From contig NC_092341.1 in assembly GCF_046630445.1 (NCBI RefSeq), positions 6,078,001 through 6,142,000 of the forward strand: a stretch of 64,000 nt of DNA. Reading direction: 5' to 3'. Of this stretch, positions 25,450-37,052 are shown piece by piece. The notes under the pieces were generated by a model, which was given only the letters and a program-made list of their open reading frames with translations, was not told the origin of the DNA and did no database searches. The translations under genes and the position numbers were made by a program. Position 1 is the stretch's first letter; the number at the start of each line of letters is the position of its first letter. Origin of the DNA: Rutidosis leptorrhynchoides. Lineage: Eukaryota > Streptophyta > Magnoliopsida > Asterales > Asteraceae.

Positions 25450-26710
25450 TCACTGAATATCCTATTAGTTATAAAAATAAAAAAAATTATATAAGTTATC
25501 AAATTAATAGACTTTTCTGATTTTACCCACGTTTTGAATAGCCAATAGATGCAGCAGGTAGCCAGGACCCTTTAAATCAGAAGCCCACAACTCGCCACTA
25601 ACAAATCCAACTATTACTACGAACCAGAAAATTTGGATGTCTATCAATTTAACCGCTTAAAATATTTTTTCGTCAAAATTTAAAGAAAATAATAAAAAAA
25701 ATTCTGTGTCCTAAAAACTAGAGCGTCGAGAAATAAGAAAGAAAAAGAGTGCGTCGAAAAACGTTGAAAAATAAAAGGTCGAAAAATAATCGTCGAAAAA
25801 TAATAAAATGCAGCGTCGAAACTTAAAAGTCTAAAAACTAAATATTAAAAGTTGCGTCTAAAGGAATTAAAACTTAAAGGAATTCTATATCCAAAACGGC
25901 AATAACTTAATTAGGCACTAAAATTTATTAAATACAAAAGCGATAAGCGACGTCGTAAAATTCTAAAGCGCCTAAATCTTAATCTAAAGAAAAAGCACTT
26001 AAGGGATTTTACGGCAAAGCCTAAAAACTAGAAATATAAAAATAACTACGGCACAAACTAAGTTTAAAACTAATTAAAACGATATATATACAAATTACGA
26101 ATTAAATGATAAAAAATATACAATTTATAAAAAGAAAATAAAAAAATGATAAATTATTTAGTTTTATAAAAATATTATTTTTGTATTATTATTTTATAAA
26201 AGTATTAATTTTATAATTAATAAAACTAATTAAAACTTAAAAATATAAATTTAATTAAAACTAAAACTAATTAATATTTAATTAAACCCTAATTATAATT
26301 AATAATAATTAAATTATAACCCTAATTTCGTAATAAATGCAGGCTGAGTGTTTGACCTGTCAGACGGCTCCGCGAGTGCGGTGCCACGTGCCAGAAAAGC
26401 TCCGCGAGTGCGGTGTTACGCAGTCTCAGATTGATGCAGGCCAAAATATGCAGGTTCAGCGTAATTTTTTTTTTAAACTCTATTTCTAATTTTAATATAT
26501 TTAAAATATAATTTAAATAAAACTTATATTTTAAAAATCACTTATTAGTTTTATAACTAAAAAAATTACACTTTTTAATTTCGTACTTAGAAATATAGAT
26601 ATATATTTTTCTTTTTTATGTTTTTATATTTTTTAAAAACTTATATATATTTACAAAAATAGCTTAAAAACTTATTATTATTTTTTTATATATAGCTTTT
26701 CGCTTTTTGT
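25450..26710 (-). other. Element B 5' leader
   Basis: About 1.26 kb with no long sense ORF. It shares the reiterated GACGC-type words (complements at 25724, 25750-25835, 25855 and 25947) and the sequence just before gag. The CTCAAT/ATTGAG hairpin of A and C is replaced by other sequence (25555-25605). Confidence 0.6.
26368..26415 (-). promoter_or_regulatory. Paired palindromes, element B leader
   Basis: CTCCGCGAGTGCGGTG at 26368-26383 and again at 26400-26415, offset exactly 32 nt. Confidence 0.8.
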
Positions 26711-26728
26711 TCCCCGGCAGCAGCGCCA
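26711..26728 (-). promoter_or_regulatory. Primer binding site, element B (tRNA-Asp type)
   Basis: TGGCGCTGCTGCCGGGGA on the minus strand, one base from the A and C sites, 6 nt from the LTR. Confidence 0.8.
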
Positions 26729-26734
26729 AAAACT

Positions 26735-28582
26735 TGATGTAATGCGAGGTGTCTACGAAATACTATTATGGTTTACTACGAAATACGGCGAAAGATGATA
26801 CAAGTTTTATTTATTTATTGATGAAATATACCTAAACCTTGCTACAACACTTATAGGCAGTGTACCTAATCGTAGAGTAGTGTAGTTTTTAGTAAGTCCG
26901 GTTAGTTCCACAGGGAGCTAGCTGAGTTTAACGCTATATTTTTAACAACTATATTTATATAAAATAGATATAATTATATATAGTAATATTATTATAAAAG
27001 GGGGTTTTTATCGTTTAATGACCGGTTTGTCGATTTTATATTTTAAGCGTAAAAATAAATGACAATAATTAAAGTGCGTACAAAAATACAAATAAAGCGT
27101 AAAAAAATAAATTGCGATAAAGTAAATTGCAGTAAATAAAATGACAGTAAATAAACGTATGATGAAATATGAAATAAAACAATTATGCTTATTTAAACTT
27201 CCGTAACCATGATGTTTGACGTTTTGATCTTAATTTATTTATCTGGGTTAACTGTCCTTTGTCCTGGATTTATTTGATACCTATCTAATTTTTGTCCATA
27301 ATAGTCCATCGGTCATAATTATAAAATGCTCGTCAAATTAACCTTATTCCCGAAGTCAAATATTCCAACTAATTAGGGATTCGAACTGTAACGAGGTTTT
27401 AATACTTTGTTTACAATTACACCAATTATCCTTGTATGTAATTCACCCCTGTTTTAATTAGTCCATGATACATTAATTTATTCACTTGGCCATAATGAAT
27501 AATCAATTACCCAATCCAATTGATTAATTAATGATTGTAAACGATGTCATATAAATGTCACTAAATAGGACATTCGTAATCAATTTAATAATTATTAGAT
27601 TAACTAATTTGAAGATAGGTTCGACAGGTTCCAATGAGTTGTCATTCAATTAGACAATACCCCCTACCTATTAATAGTCAATAGTCCAATGTTCACAAGT
27701 GTCGGTCTTTTGTCCAAACCTTAATTATGGTACAAAATCCAATAACCCGTCTTTAATATTTAGTCTAACATCACGATTACTTCGGCTCAAATAAGCATAC
27801 TAATAACTTAGTTACGAGACATTAATTTAAAAAGGAAGAACATAGCTTACAGTGGTGATTAATCGCGTAGCGTTACACGGACAGAGTTCCGACTTAAAAC
27901 ACGTAAAACATTCTTACAATAACCTTATTATTATTAACTTAAATTAAAATTATAACTATAATTATAAATATAAATATAAATACATATAGAGAGATTGATA
28001 GAAAAGGGATGCATGAATCGAGCAGAATTCGTTGGCTTTTATAGGCCCACTTTGAACTGTACAGCTCCGCGAGTGCGGAGGTTTTGTGCCTTACAGCTCC
28101 GCGAGTGCGGAGCTTCGGATTTCAGCTCACCAAATTGAGTTAAACGTGGGCTGCTGAATTTTATAATATATAATATACTAATATATAATTTTATATAATT
28201 ATATATATATTATATTATATTCTTGTGCATAGTTGACTTGTAATTTTAGCTCCGTTGAGTTGTACGTTGATGCTCGGTTTATGTCTCAGTTCCGGATTTT
28301 CGAACGCCTTTTCGTATGCTTAGATATCTTGTACTTTGCGTTTCGCGGCTTGTACTCTTGTCATTTTTAGACTTTTTTTATCAATAAATTGAACCACTTG
28401 AATTGTATCTTGTACATTTGAGCTTTTTGGTCATTTGCATCTTTAAATCGTCGTTTTCTTCTTTTGTCTTCGCACTTATTTATTTAAATGAATATTACAG
28501 AAAAATAGAACAATTGCAACTAAAAGCTTTACATTTTGGAAGGATATTGTGCCTAAATATATGTTCATTTAGAGCACTATCA
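26735..28582 (-). repeat. 5' LTR of element B
   Basis: 1848 bp, TGAT...ATCA on the minus strand. The TATA box (minus) is at 28037-28043. By eye it has more differences from its partner LTR than the A pair does, fitting an older insertion. Confidence 0.9.
28065..28112 (-). promoter_or_regulatory. Paired palindromes, element B 5' LTR promoter
   Basis: Two perfect CTCCGCGAGTGCGGAG copies at 28065-28080 and 28097-28112, offset 32 nt and about 30 bp upstream of the TATA box. Confidence 0.82.
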
Positions 28583-28587
28583 GCAGC
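28583..28587. repeat. Target-site duplication of element B, right copy (GCAGC)
   Basis: Matches 1391-1395. The LINE resumes after it in the same reading frame. Confidence 0.9.
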
Positions 28588-29130
28588 CCATGTTCGGTGA
28601 ATGCAGATCCTACTGGGCCTTCTATTTCAATGGAGAACGTGAAGCCCTCTAAACCAATTTACGGTGTTGGGCCTAATGATGTATCTCAAAGTGGGCTTCC
28701 TCATACAATGGACCAGGTTGGGCCTAAGCACTCGGCAGATAAGGTTGATTCAGTGGAGGTTTCTGATGATAACTCTACTAGGGTTGATATTGCCTCTCCT
28801 AATAAACATAAGGGCAACCGAGCTCCAAAAGGCAAAAAATCAAAAGGATCAATCAAAAAAGACTGCTGTTTCTCTAGCCTTCACAAATGGAAGACTTCAT
28901 CCAGGATTTTGAATGTGAAATCAGTGGCAAGGGGTGATCGTACAACCAAAGGTCCAATGAAATCAACTTGCTCGTCCTGTGCAAACAAACAGAAGGTCAC
29001 TCAAAATATTTCGAGAAAGAACAGGCATGTTTCTAGTTCCAGTACCTCATCTTTTTCTGTTTCTAACGAAGGATTGAAGGATTTTGGGGGTGAATTGGGA
29101 TTAAGATGGGTGGAAAAACCATCCCATTAA
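28588..29130 (+). pseudogene. LINE ORF1, 3' part
   Basis: In-frame continuation of 1096-1395. It is serine-, lysine- and proline-rich (RAPKGKKSKGSIKKDC), with a Cys pair (TCSSCANKQ) but no clear zinc knuckle. It stops at 29128-29130, 43 nt before ORF2. Low-complexity basic C-terminal regions are common in plant L1 ORF1 proteins. Confidence 0.7.
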
Positions 29131-29173
29131 CCTGTTATTTTTCCTCTGTTGTTTCGTTAATTTATGTTGCATC

Positions 29174-32100
29174 ATGAAGTTTCTTTCTTTAAACATCAAG
29201 GGGTTCGGGGTTGGTAGAGAGAGTAAAGTCGGGTGGTTGAAGGGTATTTGTCGTGTCCAAAAGCCTAATTTTGTTGATTTACAAGAAACAAAACTGCACA
29301 GTGTCGATTTGCAATGGATTCGGGGTGTTTGGGGAAATAATAATTGTAATTTTATTCAAAAGGAGATGGTGGGGAAGTCGGGAGGGCAGTTAATTATTTG
29401 GGATACAGATGTTTTTGATGCTACTGATTCATTTTCTTATGATTTTTTCATTGGTGTACGAGGTGTTTGGAAGAGGTCTCAAAAGGAGATAAATGTTATT
29501 AATGTCTATGGTCCCCATGACGATCATAAAAAAAAAAGTTTTTTGGGATCATCTTCATAACACTGTCTCAAGGGTTAGTGATCAAGCATGGGTGGTTTGC
29601 GGTGATTTCAACGAGGTAAGAGGAGAAGGTGAACGATTCAATTGTTAATTTATCGAAAGTCGTGCGAGGTTGTTTAATGAATTCATAGATAACTTTAAAT
29701 TAATTGATATTCCCCTGGGAGGAAGAATCTTTACTAGGGTTAGTGATGATGGTCTCAAGTTCACCAAGTTGGATCGTTTTCCAGTAAATGAAGCTTTTCA
29801 TAACCTTTGGAGTTGTCTTTCGGTGGTTGCATTAGATCATGATAAATCGGATCACTGTCTTATTATTATGAAATACGACGATAGGAACTTTGGCCCGAAA
29901 CCGATTAAGGTGTTTGATGATTGGCTTGACATTGAGGGGATCGACCAAGCTATTAAAGAGGTGTGGGGGGAAGAATTTGGTGGCGGCTCTCGGTTAGACT
30001 TCTGTTTGAGAAATAAATTAAAAAGCACTAAGCTTACTTTAAAATCGAAGAGTCTTGCCAATTTTGGTAACTTAGAAGGGGAAATTGAAATTTTCAAGTC
30101 CATTGCAAATACACTCAAAACTCAAGGCTGAGTTAGGGTGTATAAATGACGAAGAAGGAAAGCAATGGTTGGATGCCAGAAAAGAGTGGATACAACGAGA
30201 TAGGATTAAAGTGAATATGTTAAAGCAGAAAGCTCGTATTCGATGGATTCTTGAAAGAGATGAGAACACTAAGTATTTTCACTCGGTGATCAAAAGGGGT
30301 TACAACAAGAACAACATTAGAGGTTTGTCCATTAATGGGGTATGGTGTGAAAATCCGAGTGATATCAAGGAAGCAGCTTATAATCATTTCAAGAGTCGTT
30401 TTGAGGTTCATGCGACCTCTAGACCCAGTCTTGCTGATCTCTCATATCCTAATTTATCTATTGATGAGGCTAGGGGTTTAGAGGCTCCAATTAGAAAGGA
30501 AGAAATTGTTGAAGCCATTCACGATTGTGGTTGCACGAAAGCACCTGGGACGGATGGATTTAACATGAGGTTCTTCAAGAAATTTTAGGATATAATAAAG
30601 GATGATGTAGTCAATGCTATCACTTGGTTTTGGGAAAAAGGCGAGTTTTCAAAAGGGTGCAATGCTTCGTTCGTTACTTTGATTCTGAAAAAAGTGACCC
30701 TATCACCATTAATGACTATCGTCCCATTAGTCTTATTGGTAGTTTCTATAAAATTGTGGCCAAGATACTTTCCAACTGTCTTCGAAAGGTGATTCCAAGG
30801 CTTATTGGATCGGAGCAAAGCGCTTTATTGAAGGATCGTTATATCTTAGACGGTATCCTTGTTGCCAACGAATCCATTAACTTTTTGAAAAACACAAAAG
30901 AAAAGGTATTATTTTCAAAGTCGATTTCGAGAAGGCCTTTGATAGTTTAAATTGGGATTTTCTCATGGAAGTGATGTCCAGTATGGGGTTTGGTGATAAA
31001 TGGTGTAAGAGGATTCTTGCTTGTCTTAATTCGGCGAATATCTCTATTCTTATAAATGGTTCTCCTACCCGTGAATTTAACATGGGGAGAGGTGTTAGGC
31101 AAGGTGACCCTCTCTCCCCTTTTCTTTTTATCCTTGCCGCAGAAGGTCTTAATATTCTTACCAAAGCCGCGGTTGATCGAGGTCTCTTCAAAGGAGTTGA
31201 AATTGGGAAAGATAAAGTTGTAGTTTCTCATCTACAATATGCGGATGATACTATGTTTCTTGGTGAATGGTCCATTGCAAACGCCCGAAACCTCTTCAAG
31301 ATTTTAAAGTGCTTTGATCTATCATCGGGTCATAAAGTAAACTTTCAAAAAAGTTATCTTTACGGGGTCGGGGTTAATTTGGGTGAAGTGGAATTCTTAG
31401 CAAATCGAATGGGATGCCAAGCCGGTAATTTCCCCTTCATGTATCTTGGACTTCCAATTGGAGCTAGAATGAAAAAAGTTGGAGATTGGCATCCGGTGAT
31501 TGACAAATTTAAGAATAGGCTTTCAGAGTGGAAAATGAGGACGTTGTCCTTTGGTGGGCGATTAGTTCTTCTTAAATTGGTGCTTAGTAGTCTCCCCTTG
31601 TATTATTTTACGCTTTTTCGTGCCCCGCCTTGTGTGCTTAAGCTTCTTGAGAGTATGAGACGTTCTTTCTTTTGGGGTGGGGATCTTGAGAGCTCTAAAT
31701 TTTCGTGGGTTAATTGGGACACTACTTGTTTACCTTACGGGGAGGGGGGTTTAAACATCGGGTCTTCAAAAAGCAAAAACCTTGCGCTTTTGGGCAAGTG
31801 GTGGTGGAGGTTTAAAATCGAAACCCATTGCTTTTGGGCTAAAATTATTCGGAGTATCTATGGAATTGACGGTGGTTTGAGGTTGAGTGATGGGCTTGCT
31901 CATCGCTCGGTCTCAGGTATTTGCCACAATATTATTTTTGCAGGAAAAATCATTGAAGATCTTCATGTTCCTTTTAAAGCTTCGCTCACGAAATCAATGG
32001 GTGATGGAAGATCCTCGTCTTTTTAGAATGACAATTGGTGCGGTTCGAATTGCTTGAAGAATTTGTTCCCAAGACTTTTTAAGCTAGAAACTGAAGTTGG

Positions 32101-32578
32101 CGCCTCTATTAGAGATCGAGTTTTAGTGACAGAAAATCATCTCAGGTCAGGGGCAACTGGTGGCTCGTGTGCAGGCATTCTACCTGCTGTTTCTGTTCCC
32201 TCGGTGACCCCTGGACTGTAGAATTCAGTAAACGCAACCTTGGCTCCTCCCACTGTCACAAATATTGTTTCTGTAGCAGCATGTTTTTCGCCTATTCCTC
32301 TCCTAGCAGGTCCTGCTGATCGTGTCGCTCAATTGCCAGGTCACGCAAATCATGTTTCAATTAGTTTTAATTGGGCATGGTCCCGTGATCCTTCTGGTAG
32401 AACCATGAGTGAATTACAAGAGTTAGAAAATTTGTTACGTTCTATCTCCTTTGATTTTAACTCTCAAGAAACATGGAAGTGGTTCCTCATAAATAATGGT
32501 GAATTCACGGTAAAAAAAGTTATCATCCCTACTTGATGCATGTATCCTTGGTAACTCCTCTTCTCCCTCACTCAAAAC
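29174..32578 (+). pseudogene. LINE (L1-type) ORF2: endonuclease and reverse transcriptase, truncated by element E
   Basis: It begins with an APE-type endonuclease (MKFLSLNIKGFG, then LQETKLHSVDL and VINVYGPHDDH). A run of A near 29529-29537 shifts the frame. Later segments carry the remaining endonuclease (VVCGDFNEV, DHDKSDHCLI) and the linker before RT. RT follows with KAPGTDGFN, NDYRPISLIGSFYKI, GVRQGDPLSPFLF and catalytic YADD at about 31241. Stops at about 29646, 30129, 30586 and 32024, plus frame changes, make it dead. The C-terminal WKWFLINNGEFTVKK segment ends near 32535. The element is cut by the E LTR at 32579, so its 3' UTR and poly(A) tail are not here. The protein would have nicked target DNA and copied the LINE RNA there. 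Confidence 0.88.
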
Positions 32579-32640
32579 TGTAACGACCCAACCCGTTAAC
32601 CAACCGAATAAGCAAAATATGTTTTTTTATAACAGTAGGG

Positions 32641-32676
32641 TGCGCGGCGCGCAACCCTCCTTGTGCGCGGCGCGCA
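32641..32676 (-). promoter_or_regulatory. Paired near-palindromes in element E LTR
   Basis: TGCGCGGCGCGCA occurs at 32641-32653 and 32664-32676. Each has 6-bp arms around one central base, and the offset is 23 nt. A third copy lies in the other LTR part at 52313-52325. Confidence 0.6.
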
Positions 32677-33727
32677 CAAGGCCATTCAGCTTCTGTTCGG
32701 ATTTTTCGTTTTTGCGTTAAAGATCTATCACTTCCCGACACTTTTAGACTAAACGGTTTTCGCAACACATTATAATAGGTAAAACTCACACATATTTATA
32801 ATAAAACAAGTTTTACGATGTCGTGCCCACATCGCCCCGTTTTACGAATTAAGTACGAAATACAATTTTCGACTACATGTTTTTAACACAAAATAAAAGC
32901 CGAGCATGGCAATTGGGGATACGCTACCCAATCCTAATCAATCCAAATGCACAATCTTCTAAAGTAACCTACGCGATTCCACTAGTCCTCATGCTTACCG
33001 GAGCCCCCGCCTCCATGCAAATCTATAAAAAAGTAAACAACGAGAGGGTAAGCTAACGCTTAGTAAGTGAGAATATACTACATACATATATATATGCATA
33101 AAATGGACACGCCACACAATAATAATCAAATAGCACATACCGGAGTCCAATGCATAAAGGTAAGCTAACCTACGCATACCGTACGAATGCTATACAACAA
33201 GCTAATAATCAACGATGCGCGAACACCAAACGATAAGAACAACGTCATCAAGCTACACCCTGAGGGTTAGCTACGTAACACTTATATCAATAACGTATAT
33301 ATATAAAATATATAACCAATGAACCCACAACCCAAGGTTAACCACTTAACCTTAAACAACCGAAGGATGACCGTGCAACCCGGCCTTAATGAATACGTAC
33401 AACCCGATACTCACTACTTTCACTTCGTAGAATAACCGAGGATGGTCATGCTAACCGAGCCTTAGTGAATACGTACAACCCATTATTCACCACCTCAACC
33501 ACGAATTCAACCAAAAGGACAATCGTACAACCCGAAGTATTATGAATACGAACGACCCGATATTCACGTCCCCAAACCATAACCCACAGTCTCAAGATTA
33601 CTAAAATCCACGACCTCGGGGTTAATCAACCGAAATCAAATACCAAACGAACATCCGTGCCAATTGGACCTAAAACACAAGTCCATCAAATCCACCTATA
33701 TGTGAAGTGAGCTCTATAACCGAGAAC

Positions 33728-33732
33728 CACTT
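33728..33732. repeat. Target-site duplication of element C, left copy (CACTT)
   Basis: CACTT precedes TGATAATG at 33733 and recurs at 51440-51444. Confidence 0.9.
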
Positions 33733-34193
33733 TGATAATGCTAAAAACGATCATATATTTAATAGCATTATCCCTCAAGAAAGACAAGCTTTTAGTTGCA
33801 ACTGTTCTATTTACAAGTGATATTCGTTTAAATAATAAAAGGTGAAGACAAAAGACAGATTCGACGAATTGAAGACGCAAACGACCAAAAAGCTCAAAAG
33901 TACAAAGTACAATCAAAGTGGTTCAAATTATTGATGAGAAACGTCTCGAAATTACAAGAGTACAAGAAGCGAAACGCTATATTAAATTGTATGCAAGGAC
34001 GTTCGAAAATCCGGAACCGGGACCTGAGTCAACTTTCAACGCGCGACGCAACGGAGCTAAAATTACAAGTCAACTATGCACATAAATATAATATAATATA
34101 TAAATAATTCTTAAAATTATATATATATATTATATTTATATTTTAAATCCGTCGGCAAGCTAGGATCCAAAGTGTGTGAGCTGGAATCTAGTG

Positions 34194-34241
34194 CTCCGCA
34201 CTCGCGGAGATTTAAAGGCAAACAAATCCACACTCGCGGAG
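34194..34241 (+). promoter_or_regulatory. Paired palindromes, element C 5' LTR promoter
   Basis: CTCCGCACTCGCGGAG at 34194-34209 and ATCCACACTCGCGGAG at 34226-34241, offset 32 nt, about 30 bp upstream of the TATA box. Confidence 0.8.
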
Positions 34242-34321
34242 GCAACAGTATCCAAATGGGGCCTATAAAAGGCAACGCATTTTGCTGAATTCGATCATCT
34301 TTTTCTCTTCTCATTCATACG

Positions 34322-34324
<3 letters not shown>

Positions 34325-34387
<63 letters not shown>
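34325..34387. repeat. (AT)n microsatellite in element C 5' LTR
   Basis: About 63 nt of uninterrupted AT dinucleotides. The equivalent place in the 3' LTR (50080-50095) has only a short AT run, so the expansion post-dates insertion. Confidence 0.9.
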
Positions 34388-34391
<4 letters not shown>

Positions 34392-35743
34392 TATTATAAT
34401 TATAATTTTAATTTTAATTCTAATAATAAGGGTATGTTAGCGAATGTTGTAAGGGTGTAAGTCAAAATTCTGTCCGTGTAACGCTACGCTATTTTTAATC
34501 ACTGTAAGTTATGGTTAATGTTATTTTTATATTAATGTCTCGTAGCTAAGTTATTATTATGCTTATTTAATGCTGAAGTAATCGTGATGTTGGACTAAAT
34601 ATTAAAATTGGGTAATTGGGCTTTGTACCATAATTGGGGTTTGGATAAAAGAACGACAATTGTGGAAATTAGACTATGGGCTATTAATGGGCTTTATATT
34701 AATTAAATGATACCTCGTTAATTTAATATATAGACTTATAATTTGACGTATTTATATATAACCACATATGCTTAACTGGGTACGGTGGGCGGGATATCTA
34801 TAAATACCAATAATTGTTCATTTTACCGGACACGGAACTGGATTAATAGTTAATAGACTTGTTGAAACAGGGGTGGATTACATTCAAGGGTAATTGGTGT
34901 AATTGTTAGCAAAGTAGTAAAACCTTGGTTTACATGCAGTCGATAACCTGGTGTATTCATTAAACAAAATATTAAGACCTTGTTACAATTCGAATCCCTA
35001 ATTAGTTGGAATATTTGACTTCGGGAATAAGAATAATTTGACGAAGACTTTTGCACTTTATATTTATGACTGATGGACTATTATGGACAAATCCGTATGG
35101 AGATATCGAATAATCCAGGATAAAAGACAATTTACCCATGGGAATAAACTAAAATCAACACGTCAAACATCATGATTATGGAAGTTTAAATAAGCATAAT
35201 TCTTTTATTTCATATTTAATTGCACTTTTAATTATCGCACTTTTATTTATTGTCATCGTATTTAATTGCACTTTTAATTATCGTACTCTTTAATTATCGC
35301 AATTTTATTTTATCGCACTTTTATTTATCGCAATTTCACTATCGTTATTTACTTTACACTTTAAATTAAGTTATATTTATTTTTAATATTTTATATTAGG
35401 TTTTAACTGCGACTAAAGTTTTAAAAATCGACAAACCGGTCATTAAACGGTAAAAACCCCCTTTTATAATAATAATACTACTTATATATATTTTTATATT
35501 TTTATAAGTTAAAACTAATATAGCGTTAAGCTTGTTTAATTTTCCCTGTGGAACGAACCGAACTTACTAAAAACTACACTACTGTACGATTAGGTACACT
35601 GCCTATAAGTGTTGTAGCAAGGTTTAGGTATATCCATTCTATAAATAAATAAATATCTTGTGTAAAATTGTATCGTATTTAATTGTATTTCGTTGTAAAA
35701 ATAATGCTATTTCCTAGTACACCTCGCACACATCAAGTATCTT

Positions 35744-35761
35744 TGGCGCCGCTGCCGGGGA
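35744..35761 (+). promoter_or_regulatory. Primer binding site, element C (tRNA-Asp type)
   Basis: TGGCGCCGCTGCCGGGGA, 8 nt after the 5' LTR; complementarity to tRNA-Asp extends through the following TC. Confidence 0.85.
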
Positions 35762-37052
35762 TCATAAACGCCGAAAGCGCAATGCTATATATATATATAA
35801 AAAAATTTATAAACGTTTTTATTAAGTTCTTTTTATAAAAATATAAGTTTTAAAAAATTAATAAAAATATAAAAATACAAAAAGAAAGAAAAATACATTT
35901 ATATTTTTAAGAGTTTATAATATTTATAAAGTGAATAAGTATTTTTATTTTAATTTTAAAATTAAATTTTTATTTAAGTTATATCTATATTTTTATATAT
36001 ATTGAAAAAAAAGATTATTACTAGTATTAAAATTATAACTGAACCTGCATAGAAATCGACCTGATTATCAGCTGAATTTGGACCCTCAGCACTCGCAGAG
36101 TATTTGAACTGGATTTATCCGCACTCGCGGAGGTACTCTGACAGGTCAAACCTGGTATGCATTTATTACGAAATTAGGGTTAATTTATTTATTATTAATA
36201 TTAATTAGGGTTTGCTTAAATTAATAATTAGTTTTAGTTTTAATTAATTTGTATTTTTAAGTTTAACTAGTTTAATTAATTTATAAAACTTAATACTTTT
36301 ATAAAATAAATAATATAAAAATAATATTTTTATAAAAATTGTACTTTTTACAACTTTAAGTATATTTTTATATTTTGTATCTTTTTATTCGTTTTAGCGT
36401 AATATTTGTATTTTTCGCTCGTATTTAGTTCTAAGTTATAGTTTTTGCCATAGTTATTTTTATTTCTAGATTTTTAGGCTTTGCCGTAAAATCCCTTAAG
36501 TGCTTTTTCTTTAAACTAAGATTTAGGTGCTTTAGAATTTTGCGACGCCGTTTTTGTATTTTAGTACCTTTTTAAGTTATTGCCGTTTTGGGATATAGTA
36601 TTTCTCTAAGCTTAAATATTTTTAGACGCAACTTTTAATTCTTAGTTTTTAGTTTCTTTTTAAGTTTCGATGCGCTACTTTCTTTTTATTTTTTGACCTT
36701 TTATTTTTCGACATTTTTCGACGCGCAATCTTTTTCTTTCTTATTTCTCGACGCTCTAGTTTATAGGACATAGAATTTTTTTCTATTTCTTCTCTAAAAT
36801 TTCAAAACGAAAAATTATTTTAAGTGGTAAAATTGATAGACATCCATTTTCTGGTTCGTAGTAATAGTTGGATTTGTACGTGGACCGGGTTATTGGAGCC
36901 AAACAGTACTCAATTATATTGAGACCAAACGAATCCTGCCCCTCTGCTGCATCTTTTGGCTATTTGAAACGTGGGCAAAAGCAGAAAAGTCTATTAATTT
37001 GATAACTTATATAATTTTTCTTATTTTTAAAAACTAATAGGATATTCAGTAA
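35762..37052 (+). other. Element C 5' leader
   Basis: About 1.3 kb of pyrimidine-rich sequence with no long ORF. GACGC-like words recur at 36542, 36622, 36667 (GATGC), 36719 and 36748. A CTCAAT-TAT-ATTGAG hairpin lies at 36909-36923, shortly before the gag ATG. I did not find a convincing conserved splice donor here. Confidence 0.6.
36085..36132 (+). promoter_or_regulatory. Paired palindromes, element C leader
   Basis: CTCAGCACTCGCAGAG at 36085-36100 and ATCCGCACTCGCGGAG at 36117-36132, offset 32 nt. Confidence 0.78.

Larger units (their letters stand above)
1396..28582 (-). mobile_element. Element B: Athila-like, non-autonomous gag-PR2 LTR retrotransposon, split by element A
   Basis: Two ~1.85 kb LTRs (1396-3242 and 26735-28582) face the same way, end in TGAT...ATCA and are flanked by GCAGC. 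Removing element A and one AAGAC copy leaves about 10.1 kb. In sense order it has the 5' LTR, a tRNA-Asp primer site, a leader, one gag plus protease-like ORF (25449-22702), a shortened intron remnant and the shared 3' untranslated region. RT, RNaseH, IN, the zinc-knuckle ORF and the 3' ORF are absent. Two deletion junctions are visible against A and D, near 5040 and near 5430. This resembles the plant class of terminal-repeat elements that keep only gag, which are thought to be mobilised in trans. That role is inference. Confidence 0.88.
32579..33732 (-). repeat. 3' LTR of Ty3/gypsy element E, left part (split by element C)
   Basis: Reads TGTAACGACCCAACCC on the + strand, i.e. the LTR 3' end (...GGGTCGTTACA) in the minus orientation. 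It is 1154 bp up to the CACTT target copy. With 51445-52413 it makes a ~2.1 kb LTR. The style (TGTAA...TTACA, GTGGGGGAGAG polypurine tract) fits chromovirus/Tekay-like elements. No coding evidence is in the window. Confidence 0.75.
33733..35735 (+). repeat. 5' LTR of element C
   Basis: 2003 bp, TGATAATG...CACATCA. TATA box TATAAAA at 34264-34270. It is about 46 bp longer than the 3' LTR, mainly because of a TA-repeat expansion at 34325-34387. Confidence 0.92.

Noticed and set aside
29174-29560. Possible host endonuclease/exonuclease-like gene
   Set aside because: It is the APE-type endonuclease of the LINE, followed by RT with YADD.
32579-33732. Protein-coding content in the E LTR
   Set aside because: Only short ORFs with no recognisable domain. 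The ends and adjacent polypurine tract identify it as an LTR.
34325-34387. CRISPR-like or satellite array
   Set aside because: The only tandem arrays seen are simple AT and GA microsatellites. There are no spaced direct repeats.
35762-37052. A conserved 5' splice donor in the leader for the predicted spliced RNAs
   Set aside because: Candidates such as ACAGGTCAAA are shared by B and C but not A, and none has a good GTAAGT match, so no donor is annotated.
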